Assembly (NCBI GenBank): GCA_037439425.1
Contig: JBBIWA010000013.1
Span: forward strand, 1 to 64,000
DNA: 64,000 bases
Reading direction: 5' to 3'
From: JBBIWA01 sp037439425
GTDB lineage: Bacteria; Acidobacteriota; Blastocatellia; RBC074
The translations under genes were made by a program, and so were the position numbers. Numbering within the stretch: the stretch's first letter is position 1; each line of letters opens with the position of its first letter. Positions 55,968 through 64,000 of the stretch are shown here, in pieces. The notes beneath the pieces were generated by a model. That model was given only the letters and a program-made list of their open reading frames with translations, searched no databases and was not told the DNA's origin.

Positions 55968-56473
55968 GGAGCCCCCCTGGTTACTTGCTCAGCGACTGAG
56001 AGCGGTTCGATCACACTGTCTCAGATGATGGTTTATGCGTTATGTAAAGAGTGCGCAATGATGATCGCAACCGGCGCAGTTTGTCTTCCTTCAGTTAAGA
56101 TCAAAGAGGCGTCGCTCAGCTCGTCAGTGGTGACGCACTGAAACAATGAAACTCAAACCACAACCTGCGAAGGATACAAAGATGATCTTCCTCTTCTTCG
56201 TGCTCTTCGTGGTTCATTTTTCGAGGAATCGTCCATGTCGTCACGCCAGCGCCCTGAAAACAATGCAAATCAATTGCGGACGGGACGAGCGGCGTACCCA
56301 GGGATTTTCCGCAGGAGATGAAACCCTGGGTACGCACGCTTGCGAGCGTGCAAGATTTTCAGCCCCAATGAGCACGCAAGGATGCGTGCGCTCCCAGGGA
56401 TTTTCCGCAGGAGAAAAAGGCAACAAGCTGATCATTCTTCATCCTCGCTTCCTGGTGTAGCAGGAGGCAAGCC
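55968..56473. other. Intergenic repeat-rich region
   Basis: 506 bp without a supported gene. It has a dispersed-repeat copy at 56191-56217 (GTGCTCTTCGTGGTTCAT). A direct repeat, CCCAGGGATTTTCCGCAGGA, occurs at 56296 and (with one extra T) at 56392. Between them lie two palindromes, GCACGCTtgcgAGCGTGC (about 56333-56350) and GCACGCAaggaTGCGTGC (56371-56388). The latter matches the element near 24389. Confidence 0.55.
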
Positions 56474-56695
56474 CTATCTTTCACGCAGATGTTCAATTTC
56501 TCGACGCAGCGCTTCTTTCTCGCGTTCGTGAATCTCGCGTTCCTTTAGGAGCTAAAGTTCGTAGTAGAGACGGGTTTGATTGTTTGTGAGCTCGCGAACC
56601 TGCCGGCTTAGTTCTTTGATGTCGGTCTGCACCTTCTTCAATTCCTCAGCGAAGGTGAAAACCAACTTGAACAAATCGAATATTTGCCTCCACAT
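56474..56695 (-). pseudogene. Small coiled-coil gene with an in-frame TAG
   Basis: ATG at 56695 overlaps the stop of the preceding gene (TAATG). The frame reads MWRQIFDLFKLVFTFAEELK, then KKVQTDIKELSRQVRELTNN, LYYEL, a TAG stop, and then continues EREIHEREKEALRREIEHLR to a second stop at 56474. Heptad spacing runs through the stop, so the ancestral protein was about 73 residues of coiled coil with a hydrophobic start. A single nonsense change has shortened it to 47 residues. The short form could still be made. Function unknown. Confidence 0.65.
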
Positions 56696-56877
56696 TATGC
56701 GACCTTTCGCAGGCGGTCAAGCATGGCGCGAGTTTCAGCTTTAAGCTGATCAATTTCTTCCCGGTCCTTTGTCATTTCTTCCTGAATCCGGCGCATCTTC
56801 TCCAGATAAAGAGCTATCTGTCGGCTGATTTCGGCCTTTTCTTCCCTAGGAATTTCTTCATCAAAGGTGTTATCCAT
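56695..56877 (-). CDS. Small coiled-coil protein
   Basis: A 60-residue protein, DNTFDEEIPREEKAEISRQI then LYLEKMRRIQEEMTKDREEI and a third helix. It is entirely helical with heptad spacing. GGAGGTAAGATT gives a strong ribosome site before the ATG at 56877. It overlaps the following coiled-coil gene by the TAATG arrangement, so the two proteins were probably a coupled pair. I recognise no named family. Confidence 0.65.
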   Translation of the reverse strand: MDNTFDEEIPREEKAEISRQIALYLEKMRRIQEEMTKDREEIDQLKAETRAMLDRLRKVA

Positions 56878-56965
56878 AATCTTACCTCCGCGCACAATTT
56901 TAACATGGGCAAGATTCACTCATAGGCCGCACTCTGAACCGCACACATAATACCTGGCTGATACA

Positions 56966-58249
56966 TCACCCGGCAGTGGCTGGTCTGATCTTGGCATACG
57001 ATGGCGCGACGCCCGAAGCCTGAAGCTTCTTAGCAACGCGCTCAACCTCCGCCATCGTGCGCAGGAAGTTCTCACCCAGGACTTTCTTCACATCTGTTTC
57101 AGAGAAACCGCGTTTGAGCAGCTCATAGGTGATATTGGGCAGCTTCGAGATATCTTCCATGCCTTCGGGCAATTGACCAACACCGTCGAAGTCCGATCCC
57201 AGTCCGACGTGATCAATGCCGGCAACCCTGGCAATATGGACGATGTGATCAATCAACATATCGAGCGTCACCCGGGGCGGCGGGCCAGTGAGCTTTTGAA
57301 GTTCCTGGCGCATCTTCGCCGGATCGTTGCTGTACTGCTGGCGAATTTCAGCCATCTTCGCCTGTAGCTCCGGGCTCAGCTTAGTGGCCTTTGTGTTGAC
57401 GAAGCTGGCGCCGAAATTGACCATCACCACGCCGCCTTTTTTGCCAACAGCAGCTAGCATTTCGTCAGTCATATTGCGCGGAATGTCGGTCAGCGCGCGC
57501 GCCGAAGAGTGCGAGGCGATGACCGGAGCCTGGCTAACTTCGATTACGTCCCAGAAGGTCTTGTCCGCCACGTGCGAGATGTCCACCATCATTCCTAGCC
57601 GGTTCATCTCACGCACGACTTCCTTCCCAAACTCGCTCAGCCCATTGTGATGTTTGACGTTGGGATTATTGATGTCGCCTGAGGAGTCAGCCCAGTTATT
57701 GGTGTTGGTGTGCGTGAGCGTCATATAGCGCACGCCGAGCTTGTAGAACATTCTGAGCAAGGAGAGGCTGTCTTCAATGGCGTGGCCACCTTCGATACCC
57801 ATCAGCGCCGCGATCTTGCCTGATTTAGAGATGCGGCGAATGTCGTCTGCCGTTAAGGCCATCTCCAGCGATTCGCCGTGGCGACGCACCTGCTCATAGA
57901 CGCCATCAATCATCTCGAGCGCGCGCCGCGCTGAGCCGCCTTCCCTGGCGTAGCGCGCTGCGACATAGATGGCAAAAAACTCGGCATCAATCCCACCTTC
58001 TTTCATGCGCGGCAGATCGGTGTGGGTGCGACCGCTGGTGTCGCGTGTGCCCAGATCATAGCCCCGGTCAGTAATCGGCGTGGTGATGTCGTTATGCGTG
58101 TCAATGACAATCGCTTCACGATGAAGGCGGGCCGCGCGCTCGCGCAGCTTCGCCTCATCGCTGGATTGAGTCTGGACAGAAGCCACGGGCCAGGCCAGTA
58201 GCCCACTGAGCAGGAAGAAGACAGTCAGCATAGAGAGACGGTTGGACAT
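56966..58249 (-). CDS. Membrane dipeptidase (peptidase family M19)
   Basis: A 427-residue secreted renal-dipeptidase-like enzyme. After a signal peptide (VFFLLSGLLAWPVASVQTQ) come the metal motif VIDTHNDITTPI (H-x-D), GIEGGHAIEDSLSLLRMFY with the bridging Glu, LTHTNTNNWADSS, MVDISHVADKTFWDV, IASHSSARALTDIPRNM and HVGLGSDFDGVGQLP. It hydrolyses dipeptides, in some cases containing D-amino acids, with two zinc ions. GAGGTAGAGATT precedes the ATG. A dipeptide-scavenging role is typical for this secreted family. Confidence 0.94.
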   Translation of the reverse strand: MSNRLSMLTVFFLLSGLLAWPVASVQTQSSDEAKLRERAARLHREAIVIDTHNDITTPITDRGYDLGTRDTSGRTHTDLPRMKEGGIDAEFFAIYVAARYAREGGSARRALEMIDGVYEQVRRHGESLEMALTADDIRRISKSGKIAALMGIEGGHAIEDSLSLLRMFYKLGVRYMTLTHTNTNNWADSSGDINNPNVKHHNGLSEFGKEVVREMNRLGMMVDISHVADKTFWDVIEVSQAPVIASHSSARALTDIPRNMTDEMLAAVGKKGGVVMVNFGASFVNTKATKLSPELQAKMAEIRQQYSNDPAKMRQELQKLTGPPPRVTLDMLIDHIVHIARVAGIDHVGLGSDFDGVGQLPEGMEDISKLPNITYELLKRGFSETDVKKVLGENFLRTMAEVERVAKKLQASGVAPSYAKIRPATAG

Positions 58250-58999
58250 AATCTCTACCTCGGTTATAAAAACAGCCTGAGTCAGTAGTGGCGAGCGGTA
58301 GCGAGCGTCGTTTCCAGCAGCGATTCATCAAGAAACCGCGCTCGCTACCGCTCGCCGCTGCCGAGTTCGCTGTCGTCCCCAAAGAGTCGCGCCCAATTCC
58401 CGAAGACGCTACAGCATCCATGACGCTCCTGGCGGCATGGTAGTTTCAACGCAAAAGGGTAAATAGCGGCAATTTGATGTTCGAGCAAGTTATCTACTAT
58501 CTCGATCACTGATGAAGGCCACTGTCGCTGCTGATACTGCGCGGTTGCTGTCTCTAGCAGTTATTGGGCTAGCCGGTAATCCTTGTTTCTCATTCCGTGT
58601 CCGGCGGAAGTCTCTTGTGTAGGGCTGGCGCATGGTGGCTCTCTTTGTGTGCGCTGTGCTGGTGTTGACGGCTGTGTCTGATTCGCTGTCTTGATTGGCG
58701 TTATGATCACCGTCCTGGCAGGTCTTCCATCCTTTAACCTCGCAGGGTCTGCTTATGGCAGCAGCGCGGTGTGGTTGTTCGTAATCGCGTTCTTCCTCGC
58801 GCACTGATCGCTAGTGGCTTGGCGCGGCGCATTGCACTGTTGTTTGCACAGCCGAAAGCCACTGTATAACAAGAGCCGCGCGCAGTTTATCACCAGCTTG
58901 AACCAGCCGGCTTTGCCAGATGAAGAAAGCAAAAGACCCTGCGGTCTCACCACGCTTGGCAAGCCCAGAGAGGCTTTACTGACCGAGATGCAATATTGC
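58250..58999. other. Intergenic region, no gene recognised
   Basis: 750 bp upstream of the M19 gene. Frames open on either strand lack start sites and family character. The only clear structure is the long hairpin at 58290-58356. Confidence 0.45.
58290..58356. repeat. Long perfect-arm hairpin
   Basis: GGCGAGCGGTAGCGAGCG (58290-58307) and CGCTCGCTACCGCTCGCC (58339-58356) are exact inverted copies. Inside them GTTTC and GAAAC extend the stem to about 23 pairs after a 2-nt internal loop, around a 17-nt loop. There is no T-tract, so it is not an ordinary terminator. It lies about 40 bp before the M19 start codon and would be in that gene's 5' region. Confidence 0.75.
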
Positions 59000-59608
59000 T
59001 TACCCTTGCTGATGCTCAGGATGGGTACAGCCTTTGAACTCCTTGAGGTAGGTGTTGCCTTTATATTGCAGCTCCTGATGAATGCCAATCCTGGAAGTAT
59101 AGTAGCCATCAATGGTCAGGTTCTTGATCGCACGGAAGAAACGCTCTTCGAGCGTCTGCGGCTTCATCTCGTTTTTGCTGATCTCGGTCAGGATGGCAAC
59201 CTGTTGCTCATTAGTAGCCTGGGTGAAAGCTTTGGAGAATCTCTCCCGGCTCATCTTATCCACGGCTGCCAGCCCATCGCGCCATAGCTTTTTGGTCTCT
59301 TCAGGCGACTCGCTAAGCATCAGATCAATGAATTGCGGCACCTCAGCAGCGATGGCTCCGGGCGAATGATCATCGGTTGGGATAATCAGCTCTGAAATAG
59401 TGGCGACCATTGTCATCTGCGCCGCCGTGAAAAATTTGGGTCGCGCTGGCTTCTTCTGCGCAGCTCTGGCGGTTTGACTGTGCCCCTCATGGTCGTGACC
59501 GGCCAGCGCCTGCTGGCCTAGAATCGGCAAGCTGCTAGCCGTGCCTAGTCCTACGGCGATGCTTTTCAACGCTTCTCGACGACTCAGATTATCTTTCTCC
59601 TCTGACAT
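59000..59608 (-). CDS. Gluconate 2-dehydrogenase subunit 3-family protein
   Basis: A 202-residue member of the GMC-oxidoreductase-associated small-subunit family. A Tat-type start (SRREALKSIAVGLGTASSLP) leads to FTAAQMTMVATISELIIPTD, VPQFIDLMLSESPEETKKLW and DGYYTSRIGIHQELQYKGNT. Such proteins chaperone or co-export a GMC dehydrogenase. No GMC gene flanks it; downstream it meets repeat locus C. The partner must be elsewhere or has been lost. GAGG precedes the ATG. Confidence 0.9.
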   Translation of the reverse strand: MSEEKDNLSRREALKSIAVGLGTASSLPILGQQALAGHDHEGHSQTARAAQKKPARPKFFTAAQMTMVATISELIIPTDDHSPGAIAAEVPQFIDLMLSESPEETKKLWRDGLAAVDKMSRERFSKAFTQATNEQQVAILTEISKNEMKPQTLEERFFRAIKNLTIDGYYTSRIGIHQELQYKGNTYLKEFKGCTHPEHQQG

Positions 59609-59756
59609 GGTTTGTCTGCCTCGTGTGGTGAGCGCGACCGAAAGCTACCGCGCACCCGGACGCAGCAACGGTCGCGACAGTTATCATTGATGATCGCTAC
59701 ACCATTATTGATCCCATCGCAAGAATGTCAAGCCTGGCGAGGCCAGCAATTCTTGC

Positions 59757-59829
59757 TTAGCCGGATACGGCTGTAAATGGTCGAATGAGCCCAAAGAGTT
59801 TCTGCGTTTGACCCGCGAGAGGTTCTGAT
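59757..59829 (+). repeat. Block shared with 15781-15860
   Basis: GCTTAGCCGGATACGGCTGTAA and the following sequence to CCCGCGAGAGGTTCTGA match 15787-15860 with few differences. This marks the left edge of the duplicated unit that also includes array C and the transposase remnant. Confidence 0.7.
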
Positions 59830-60189
59830 ACGCAGATGCGAGAGAACTTCGATGGGGCACCGACTGAGTCGTTGTGGCAGCTCACAGCCGGCTGTCAGAG
59901 CTGACGGCTGAGAGTCGGATGGAGTGGGCAGTTTGTGACTTCCCAGAGCCTTTTGAGCTAGCGCGCGAATTTGATTGATGCGAAGAGTCGGATGGAGGGT
60001 GCGGTTTGTGACCGAGTGGTGAGAAGTATTACCTGGTCGCTTTCGACTTCAAGCGAATATTTCCCTTCGAGGAAGATCAACCGTCCTGGAAGTTTGAGGC
60101 GCAAGGGCAGAAACGGCGAGATGCATCATTCACACGTGGCGGTCGCACGCGACAATAGGCGCGCGCCAGCAGAGGTGACATTTTGCCTT

Positions 60190-60630
60190 AAAGAGGCCAC
60201 GGCCTTGCGCCGTGGAGTTTCACGCTCCTTGCTACCAAATTCGCAATTCGCAATTCGCAATCCGAAATTCAAAGAGGAGCCTCACGCTCCTGGCTACCAA
60301 ATTCGCAATTCGCAATCCGAAATTCAAAGAGGAGCCTCACGCTCCTGGCTACCAAATCCGCAATTCGCAATTCGCAATCCGAAATTCAAAGAGGAGTCTC
60401 ACGATCCTGGCTACTGTAAGCGCGAATTGAGAGCGTTTAGGAAAAAACGTAGAGTTTGCGGCGGCTAGCTACAAACGTGAAGCTCCACGGCACAAGGCCG
60501 TGGCCTCTCAAAATGATCCTGCTCGCGTGTGTAGCCACAAACGTGAAACTCCACGGCACAAGGCCGTGGCCTCTCAAAATGATCCTGCTCGCCTGTGTAG
60601 CCACAAACGTGAAACTCCACGGCGTAAGCT
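60190..60630 (+). repeat. Palindromic repeat array, locus C
   Basis: The clearest copy. Units start at about 60214, 60276, 60331 and 60393 (GGAG..TCACG(A/C)TCCTGGCTACC); spacings are 62, 55 and 62 bp, and the 7-bp difference is one CAATTCG heptamer. A linker (GCGCGAATTGAGAGCGTTTAGG) follows, then units of about 63 bp starting TAGCTACAAACGTGAAGC and TAGCCACAAACGTGAAAC. Each carries CCACGGC-acaag-GCCGTGG. The left and right halves are related by inversion (GCCACGGCCTTGCGCCGTGG against its complement). No coding function is supported. Confidence 0.82.
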
Positions 60631-60639
60631 GATCTATCA

Positions 60640-61006
60640 CAACTCGTGGGTGACCGCACTTAGAAGTGACCCGAGAGAATGCAGCTCAGCTCATCAGCCC
60701 TTCACGCTCCCGAATCGAGAAGCCTTCAGTTCAAAGTCCACAAGAGGCACGGCTATGAATGGGAACACAACTCGTGGTCACTTCCCTGCCCCAAGCTCTC
60801 ACTGGTCTTTTACCTGCTTCGGTGGGCTGGCGTTGTTAGCGCCGAGGTGTTGGCGGCGCGCCGCCCGGCTCTATCAGAATTGTCTTGAAGGCCAATCGCG
60901 GCGCTCCTTGTGGACGATCTTGCGAGTTGGTTTTCCCAAGGTCTTGGTGGAGAGTTGGGAAGAATTGTTACTGTGGCATTTGAGCGAAGCCCCCAATAGT
61001 TCTTAA
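60640..61006 (+). pseudogene. Decayed transposase C-terminus (copy 2)
   Basis: The frame from 60727 to 60888 reads QFKVHKRHGYEWEHNSWSLP, then SLVFYLLRWAGVVSAEVLAA and a stop. It matches copy 1 (16441-16596) closely, including the K-x-GY-x-x-EHN motif. The rest matches copy 1 at DNA level but the frames are broken by indels. A further shared phrase, TTGAGCGGGAATTGCTG, appears at about 61226 and 16779, so the common unit extends beyond. Family uncertain. Confidence 0.55.
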
Positions 61007-61268
61007 TCAGGTAACGCTCAGGCCGGAACGAGAGAGAAAGATTGTGAGGAAGCGGCCCAAGTTTCAATCAGCAGTACCGGAACCCATCAAGGGCAAACAA
61101 GCAGATCGAATGTTGGCAGCGTTGTTGGCGCTGACGTTACCATCCAGAATATTTCAGGATTAGTGCGCCATCTGAGTGAGTCCGCAACCTCTGGGCGTCA
61201 CGTCCAAGGCTTGTGTTTCGCGCTTGAGCGGGAATTGCTGTGGCGAGGCCACAAACCAAGCGCTCCCT

Positions 61269-61526
61269 CTACTGTTTGTCCTGACCGGGCCACAGGTGCC
61301 GAAACCACCAGCGGCGGCCAGGCGCTTGCGGCGCCAGCAGCACCTTGGAAAAACACTGGTCCGCTACCCGTTCGAGGTCCGCCAGCCAATCGGCCTCGAT
61401 CAGATAGTACCTCTCCCCTTGAGCTTTCAGTTTACGGTCCGGGAACTGAGACTCCCACTCAATCAACACAGCCCGACGCCAAAATTCATCGCGCCCAATG
61501 ATTTCGACTCGGATCTGGCCTGCCAT
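61269..61526 (-). CDS. Small hypothetical protein
   Basis: An 85-residue protein, AGQIRVEIIGRDEFWRRAVL then EWESQFPDRKLKAQGERYYL and a Trp-rich end (GRRWWFRHLWPG). Its charge pattern and an AGGA site before the ATG at 61526 suggest a real gene rather than a repeat frame. I recognise no family. The C-terminal part runs into the edge of the duplicated repeat unit. Confidence 0.45.
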   Translation of the reverse strand: MAGQIRVEIIGRDEFWRRAVLIEWESQFPDRKLKAQGERYYLIEADWLADLERVADQCFSKVLLAPQAPGRRWWFRHLWPGQDKQ

Positions 61527-61822
61527 TCTTTAATCCTACTCTCAGTCTTGCTATGCCATCCACTTCGCATCTTAATGGCGCCTACCAGTAGATGCAAGCA
61601 GCTACCTTGCTCGTGCTGGCAAAATACTTGTAACCAAAAGGTGGCCGGTGACGCCTACATGCCTGTACAGCAAGTGATAATCATCAATGATGGTATTGAG
61701 CGCAAGACCTAGGCGGGATGAACCCGGCAGCAAGAGAAACTCTCAAGCGGTCGAGAGGTGGGCGCTTGTACCTCTATGGCCGTTAACCAAGCAAATCAGA
61801 ATGCTTAAGAAGGAGACGCAAG

Positions 61823-62350
61823 ATGAAAAAGCTAATTTCGATGTGCAGCATGATGAGCGCGTTGATGTTCGGCCTGCTGGCCGTGAGCGCTGCAACTTCT
61901 GATTTTTCCGGCACCTGGGTGCTGGACAAGGCCAAGAGTGAAGGCTTGCCACGCAATATGGAGAATGCCGAAAGCGTGACCCTGATCGTCACTCAAGATG
62001 CCAAAGAACTCAAGGTCGAAACTAAAATAGTCGGCGGTCAAGGCGGACCGGGCGGCGGGGGCCGTGGCTTTGGGGGCCTGACCCCGGTTGCAACCTATAA
62101 GTTAGACGGCAGTGAAAACAAAGTCGAAGGTCAGGCAGGGACTACGGTCTTCAAGGCCAAAACGATGAGCGAAGGTAAGGTGCTGGAACTGAGCTCAGTG
62201 CGTAATCTGAATTTTCAAGGCAATGAAGTGACCATCAAGACCGTCGAGCACTGGGAGCTGGCCGAAGGCGGCAAGGTGCTCAAAATTCATCGCACCAGCG
62301 AAACCCCAAGAGGTACGCAGGAATCCAAGCTCACGTTCAATAAGCAGTAG
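61823..62350 (+). CDS. Secreted hypothetical protein
   Basis: A 175-residue protein with a signal peptide (SMMSALMFGLLAVSAATS). The mature part has DFSGTWVLDKAKSEGLPRN and VTLIVTQDAKELKVETKIVG, then a glycine-rich segment (GGQGGPGGGGRGFGG), and beta-rich repeats to the end. The FSGTWxLDxxKS start is a lipocalin-like pattern often seen in secreted acidobacterial proteins. AAGGAG precedes the ATG. Function unknown. Confidence 0.72.
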   Translation: MKKLISMCSMMSALMFGLLAVSAATSDFSGTWVLDKAKSEGLPRNMENAESVTLIVTQDAKELKVETKIVGGQGGPGGGGRGFGGLTPVATYKLDGSENKVEGQAGTTVFKAKTMSEGKVLELSSVRNLNFQGNEVTIKTVEHWELAEGGKVLKIHRTSETPRGTQESKLTFNKQ

Positions 62351-62375
62351 GCCATTTCGGTCTCTGCTCAGGAGA

Positions 62376-62407
62376 TGAACCACGAAGAGCGCGAAGAGCA
62401 CGAAGAG
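62376..62407. repeat. Dispersed GAAGAGCACGAAGA-type repeat, copy 3
   Basis: TGAACCACGAAGAGCGCGAA then GAGCACGAAGAG, the inverse orientation of the copies at 24571-24603 and 56191-56217. It lies 26 bp after a gene stop, like the first copy. Confidence 0.6.
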
Positions 62408-62504
62408 AGAGCACGCCACTGAGGTCTAGGTGTTGCACGTCTGGCTACCTTCTCGGTTAAGCTCAACAGGGCAGCTGATAAAGCCGCCCTGTTGAGTAGC
62501 TCAC

Positions 62505-64000
62505 TTACTGATCGTCATCCAGATCACTATCCTGGCCAGCCGGCGGTGGCCCGCCTCGCCCCGCTGCAGCCCGCCCGACGTGCAGATGATCATAATTGAG
62601 CGCGGCGTTGAAGAGCAGGAAGAAGCTGCCCTGCGTCTGATGCCGCCACATCGGATTATTCGCAAACATCACCACATGGCCTTTGCCTACCGGCACATCA
62701 ATCACCGCCGGGCGAGCGGCCAACTCCGAGCCGCCGGCAAGCATGCCGCTGATAAGCAGGTCCCGCTCTGCTGCAAAACGCAACACGACACGTGGGCGCA
62801 TTTCAGGCGGCGGAAGCTGAGCTGCCAGTTGCTCGCGGAATTCTTCGGGAATGCCTTCTTCACCAGGCTGCACTGGAGTTGCCGGCCGAGGTGCCACCGG
62901 CGGGCGGCCTTGTGGAATATCTGGGTCCGTCAAGCTGCCGCGCCCACTCGGACGCTGAGCGCCTTGCTGGCCCTGAGCAAAGGCACCCCCACCGCGACCA
63001 CCGCCACCACCGAAGCCACCCAAACCACCGCCCACTTGAAACAAGGGCGCTTGATTGAAGTAGACGCCGAGCTTTTCACCGTAGCCATAAGCGATCGGAC
63101 TTTTCCTGTCGGCAAATACAGCCTGGAAGACCGAACCGCGCGCCTGAAGCTGTCGCGCTTCCTGAATCGAGACGCCTTCGGTAATCCCGAAATCGATTGG
63201 CAGGGCCGAATTGCTCCCAATAGTGACAAACAGCCCACCTGATTCGATGAACTTCTGCAAGTGGGCCACACCGATGATGCCTATCCCGCCGCGCATGTCA
63301 TCGGTTTGATCAGGCGCCAGTCCCATATTCGGCGTGAGGTCTGACTTCTTCCACGGGATCGGATCGCCGGTCATCGGCAGGCCACGAACGAGCGATTGCG
63401 CTGAGCCCCGAGTCGGTCCGAAGATGATCACATCCCACCTGTCGCGCAGATTCGGCGTGTCGCGGATCGTATGAACCGAGATGTAGTCATAGGGAATGCC
63501 CAGGCGGTCGAACTCGATCCGATACCATCCCTCATCCTGAGTGTTGGTCCAGGTGTGCAGGAGCGCAATGCGCGGCACGGCCAGCGGATGAGAAGCCACT
63601 TCAGGCAATTTGTCCACTGCGTAAGCCGTCAGCCCTAACTCAGTCACTTCTCTCTCCAGCCGGGAGCGCAGATCGGCTGGATTGCCTTCAGCCTTGATGA
63701 GGAACGAACCGGCATTGAACTGCCTCTCACCGATCTTGAAGCTGTCTTCCGCCGCTGCGATCTTGACATCCTTCAGGCGGAAGCGAAGCACAGCCAGCGT
63801 GTTGTCCGTGTTGTGATTGATCACATAGGCCGCCGTAGCCGTTCCCTCGATGCGCCCTTTCACTTTCACCGGACCAGTGATGAGCGTCATAGGCGCATCG
63901 AGAATCTTCTCGTCTTTGACGCGCACAGTCTTAACGTTGTGCAGCGGCCCCAGCGTCCAGCCTGTATCGTCGTAGGGCCGTGGGTCATTGACGTTGTAAT
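62505..64000 (-). CDS. M14-type carboxypeptidase-like protein, C-terminal part
   Basis: The frame stays open to the window edge, so the 5' end is outside. The edge-proximal sequence reads NVNDPRPYDDTGWTLGPLHN. A beta-rich region (about the first 100 residues seen) precedes a glutamine-amidotransferase-like domain (IALLHTWTNTQDEGWYRIEF, FGPTRGSAQSLVRGL, GGIGIIGVAHLQKFIESGG), a Gly-rich linker and a Pro-rich stretch. The end has PAVIDVPVGKGHVVMFANNP and WRHQTQGSFFLLFNAALN. This layout matches large secreted zinc carboxypeptidases of family M14 after their catalytic domain. The catalytic domain itself is not visible, so the call rests on the tail. Confidence 0.7.
   Translation of the reverse strand, partial: YNVNDPRPYDDTGWTLGPLHNVKTVRVKDEKILDAPMTLITGPVKVKGRIEGTATAAYVINHNTDNTLAVLRFRLKDVKIAAAEDSFKIGERQFNAGSFLIKAEGNPADLRSRLEREVTELGLTAYAVDKLPEVASHPLAVPRIALLHTWTNTQDEGWYRIEFDRLGIPYDYISVHTIRDTPNLRDRWDVIIFGPTRGSAQSLVRGLPMTGDPIPWKKSDLTPNMGLAPDQTDDMRGGIGIIGVAHLQKFIESGGLFVTIGSNSALPIDFGITEGVSIQEARQLQARGSVFQAVFADRKSPIAYGYGEKLGVYFNQAPLFQVGGGLGGFGGGGGRGGGAFAQGQQGAQRPSGRGSLTDPDIPQGRPPVAPRPATPVQPGEEGIPEEFREQLAAQLPPPEMRPRVVLRFAAERDLLISGMLAGGSELAARPAVIDVPVGKGHVVMFANNPMWRHQTQGSFFLLFNAALNYDHLHVGRAAAGRGGPPPAGQDSDLDDDQ

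Noticed and set aside
58490..58999. Genes in the 58490-58999 region on either strand
   Set aside because: The open frames have no start signal, unbalanced composition and no family resemblance.
60212..60430. Protein-coding ORFs inside the repeat arrays (also 15878-16147 and 179-382)
   Set aside because: They are translations of the repeats, the same phrases recur in all three loci, and none has a ribosome site or protein-like composition.
60190..60630. CRISPR array
   Set aside because: Repeat units are about 55-63 bp, the intervening sequence is itself repetitive (heptamers, fixed linkers) rather than unique, units occur in two orientations, and no cas genes are in the window.

Overview
The window reads as a chromosomal segment of a free-living, probably Acidobacteriota-like bacterium (Blastocatellia/Pyrinomonadales type). 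This is inferred from the mix of gene families: an XrtA-type exopolysaccharide locus, class II ribonucleotide reductase, orphan gluconate-2-dehydrogenase subunit 3, DUF1080, Uma2, secreted M14/M19 peptidases. Intergenic palindromic and heptamer repeats are also numerous. No phylogenetic marker was tested. Coding density is high and most genes lie on the minus strand.

Layout. 1-285: repeat array A. 379-2619: FdhF/YdeP-type molybdoenzyme. 3040-14499: branched-chain amino acid block, with leuA-leuC-leuD-leuB and ilvB-ilvN-ilvC-cimA all on the minus strand. Between the two operons sits a ribosome-mediated attenuator with a previously unannotated 35-residue Ile/Val/Leu-rich leader peptide. A LysR regulator is divergent from leuA across a dyad. 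14699-17205: lipoprotein, tRNA-Arg(CCG), repeat array B, a decayed transposase and a decayed DUF433/DUF5615 toxin-antitoxin pair. 17247-19343: Dabb protein and recJ. 19677-22855: pilN-pilO-(TIG-domain pilP/gspC-like)-pseudopilin. 22881-27886: pseudogenes, Uma2 genes, a HAD phosphatase, kynureninase and tryptophan 2,3-dioxygenase. 27943-37127: exopolysaccharide export operon. 37429-43902: tyrS, YcxB-like, CDF-like, nitrilase, HtrA/DegP, and a membrane protein related to the urate hydroxylase PuuD. 44129-47881: nrdJ, carrying a 352-residue intein with a LAGLIDADG endonuclease, behind a promoter overlapped by two putative NrdR boxes 31 bp apart. 47958-59608: amidase, dienelactone hydrolase-like protein, two-subunit molybdenum hydroxylase, DUF1080, gamma-glutamyltransferase, small coiled-coil genes, M19 dipeptidase, gluconate dehydrogenase subunit 3. 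59750-61250: array C and a second copy of the decayed transposase. 61269-64000: small proteins and the C-terminal part of an M14-type protein that runs off the window.

How it fits together. Leu and ilv/cimA genes supply nearly the whole Val/Leu/Ile pathway, with isoleucine precursors made from pyruvate via citramalate; ilvD and the transaminase are elsewhere. The polysaccharide genes form one transcription unit: chain-length protein, AAA ATPase, tyrosine kinase, initiating glycosyltransferase, outer-membrane export protein, then a beta-propeller and a TPR protein. The most notable sequence-level observations are the ilv attenuator, the nrdJ intein with its NrdR-type operator, the TIG-domain insertion in the pilP-like gene, and three loci of one palindromic repeat family in which a paired base change preserves a hairpin.
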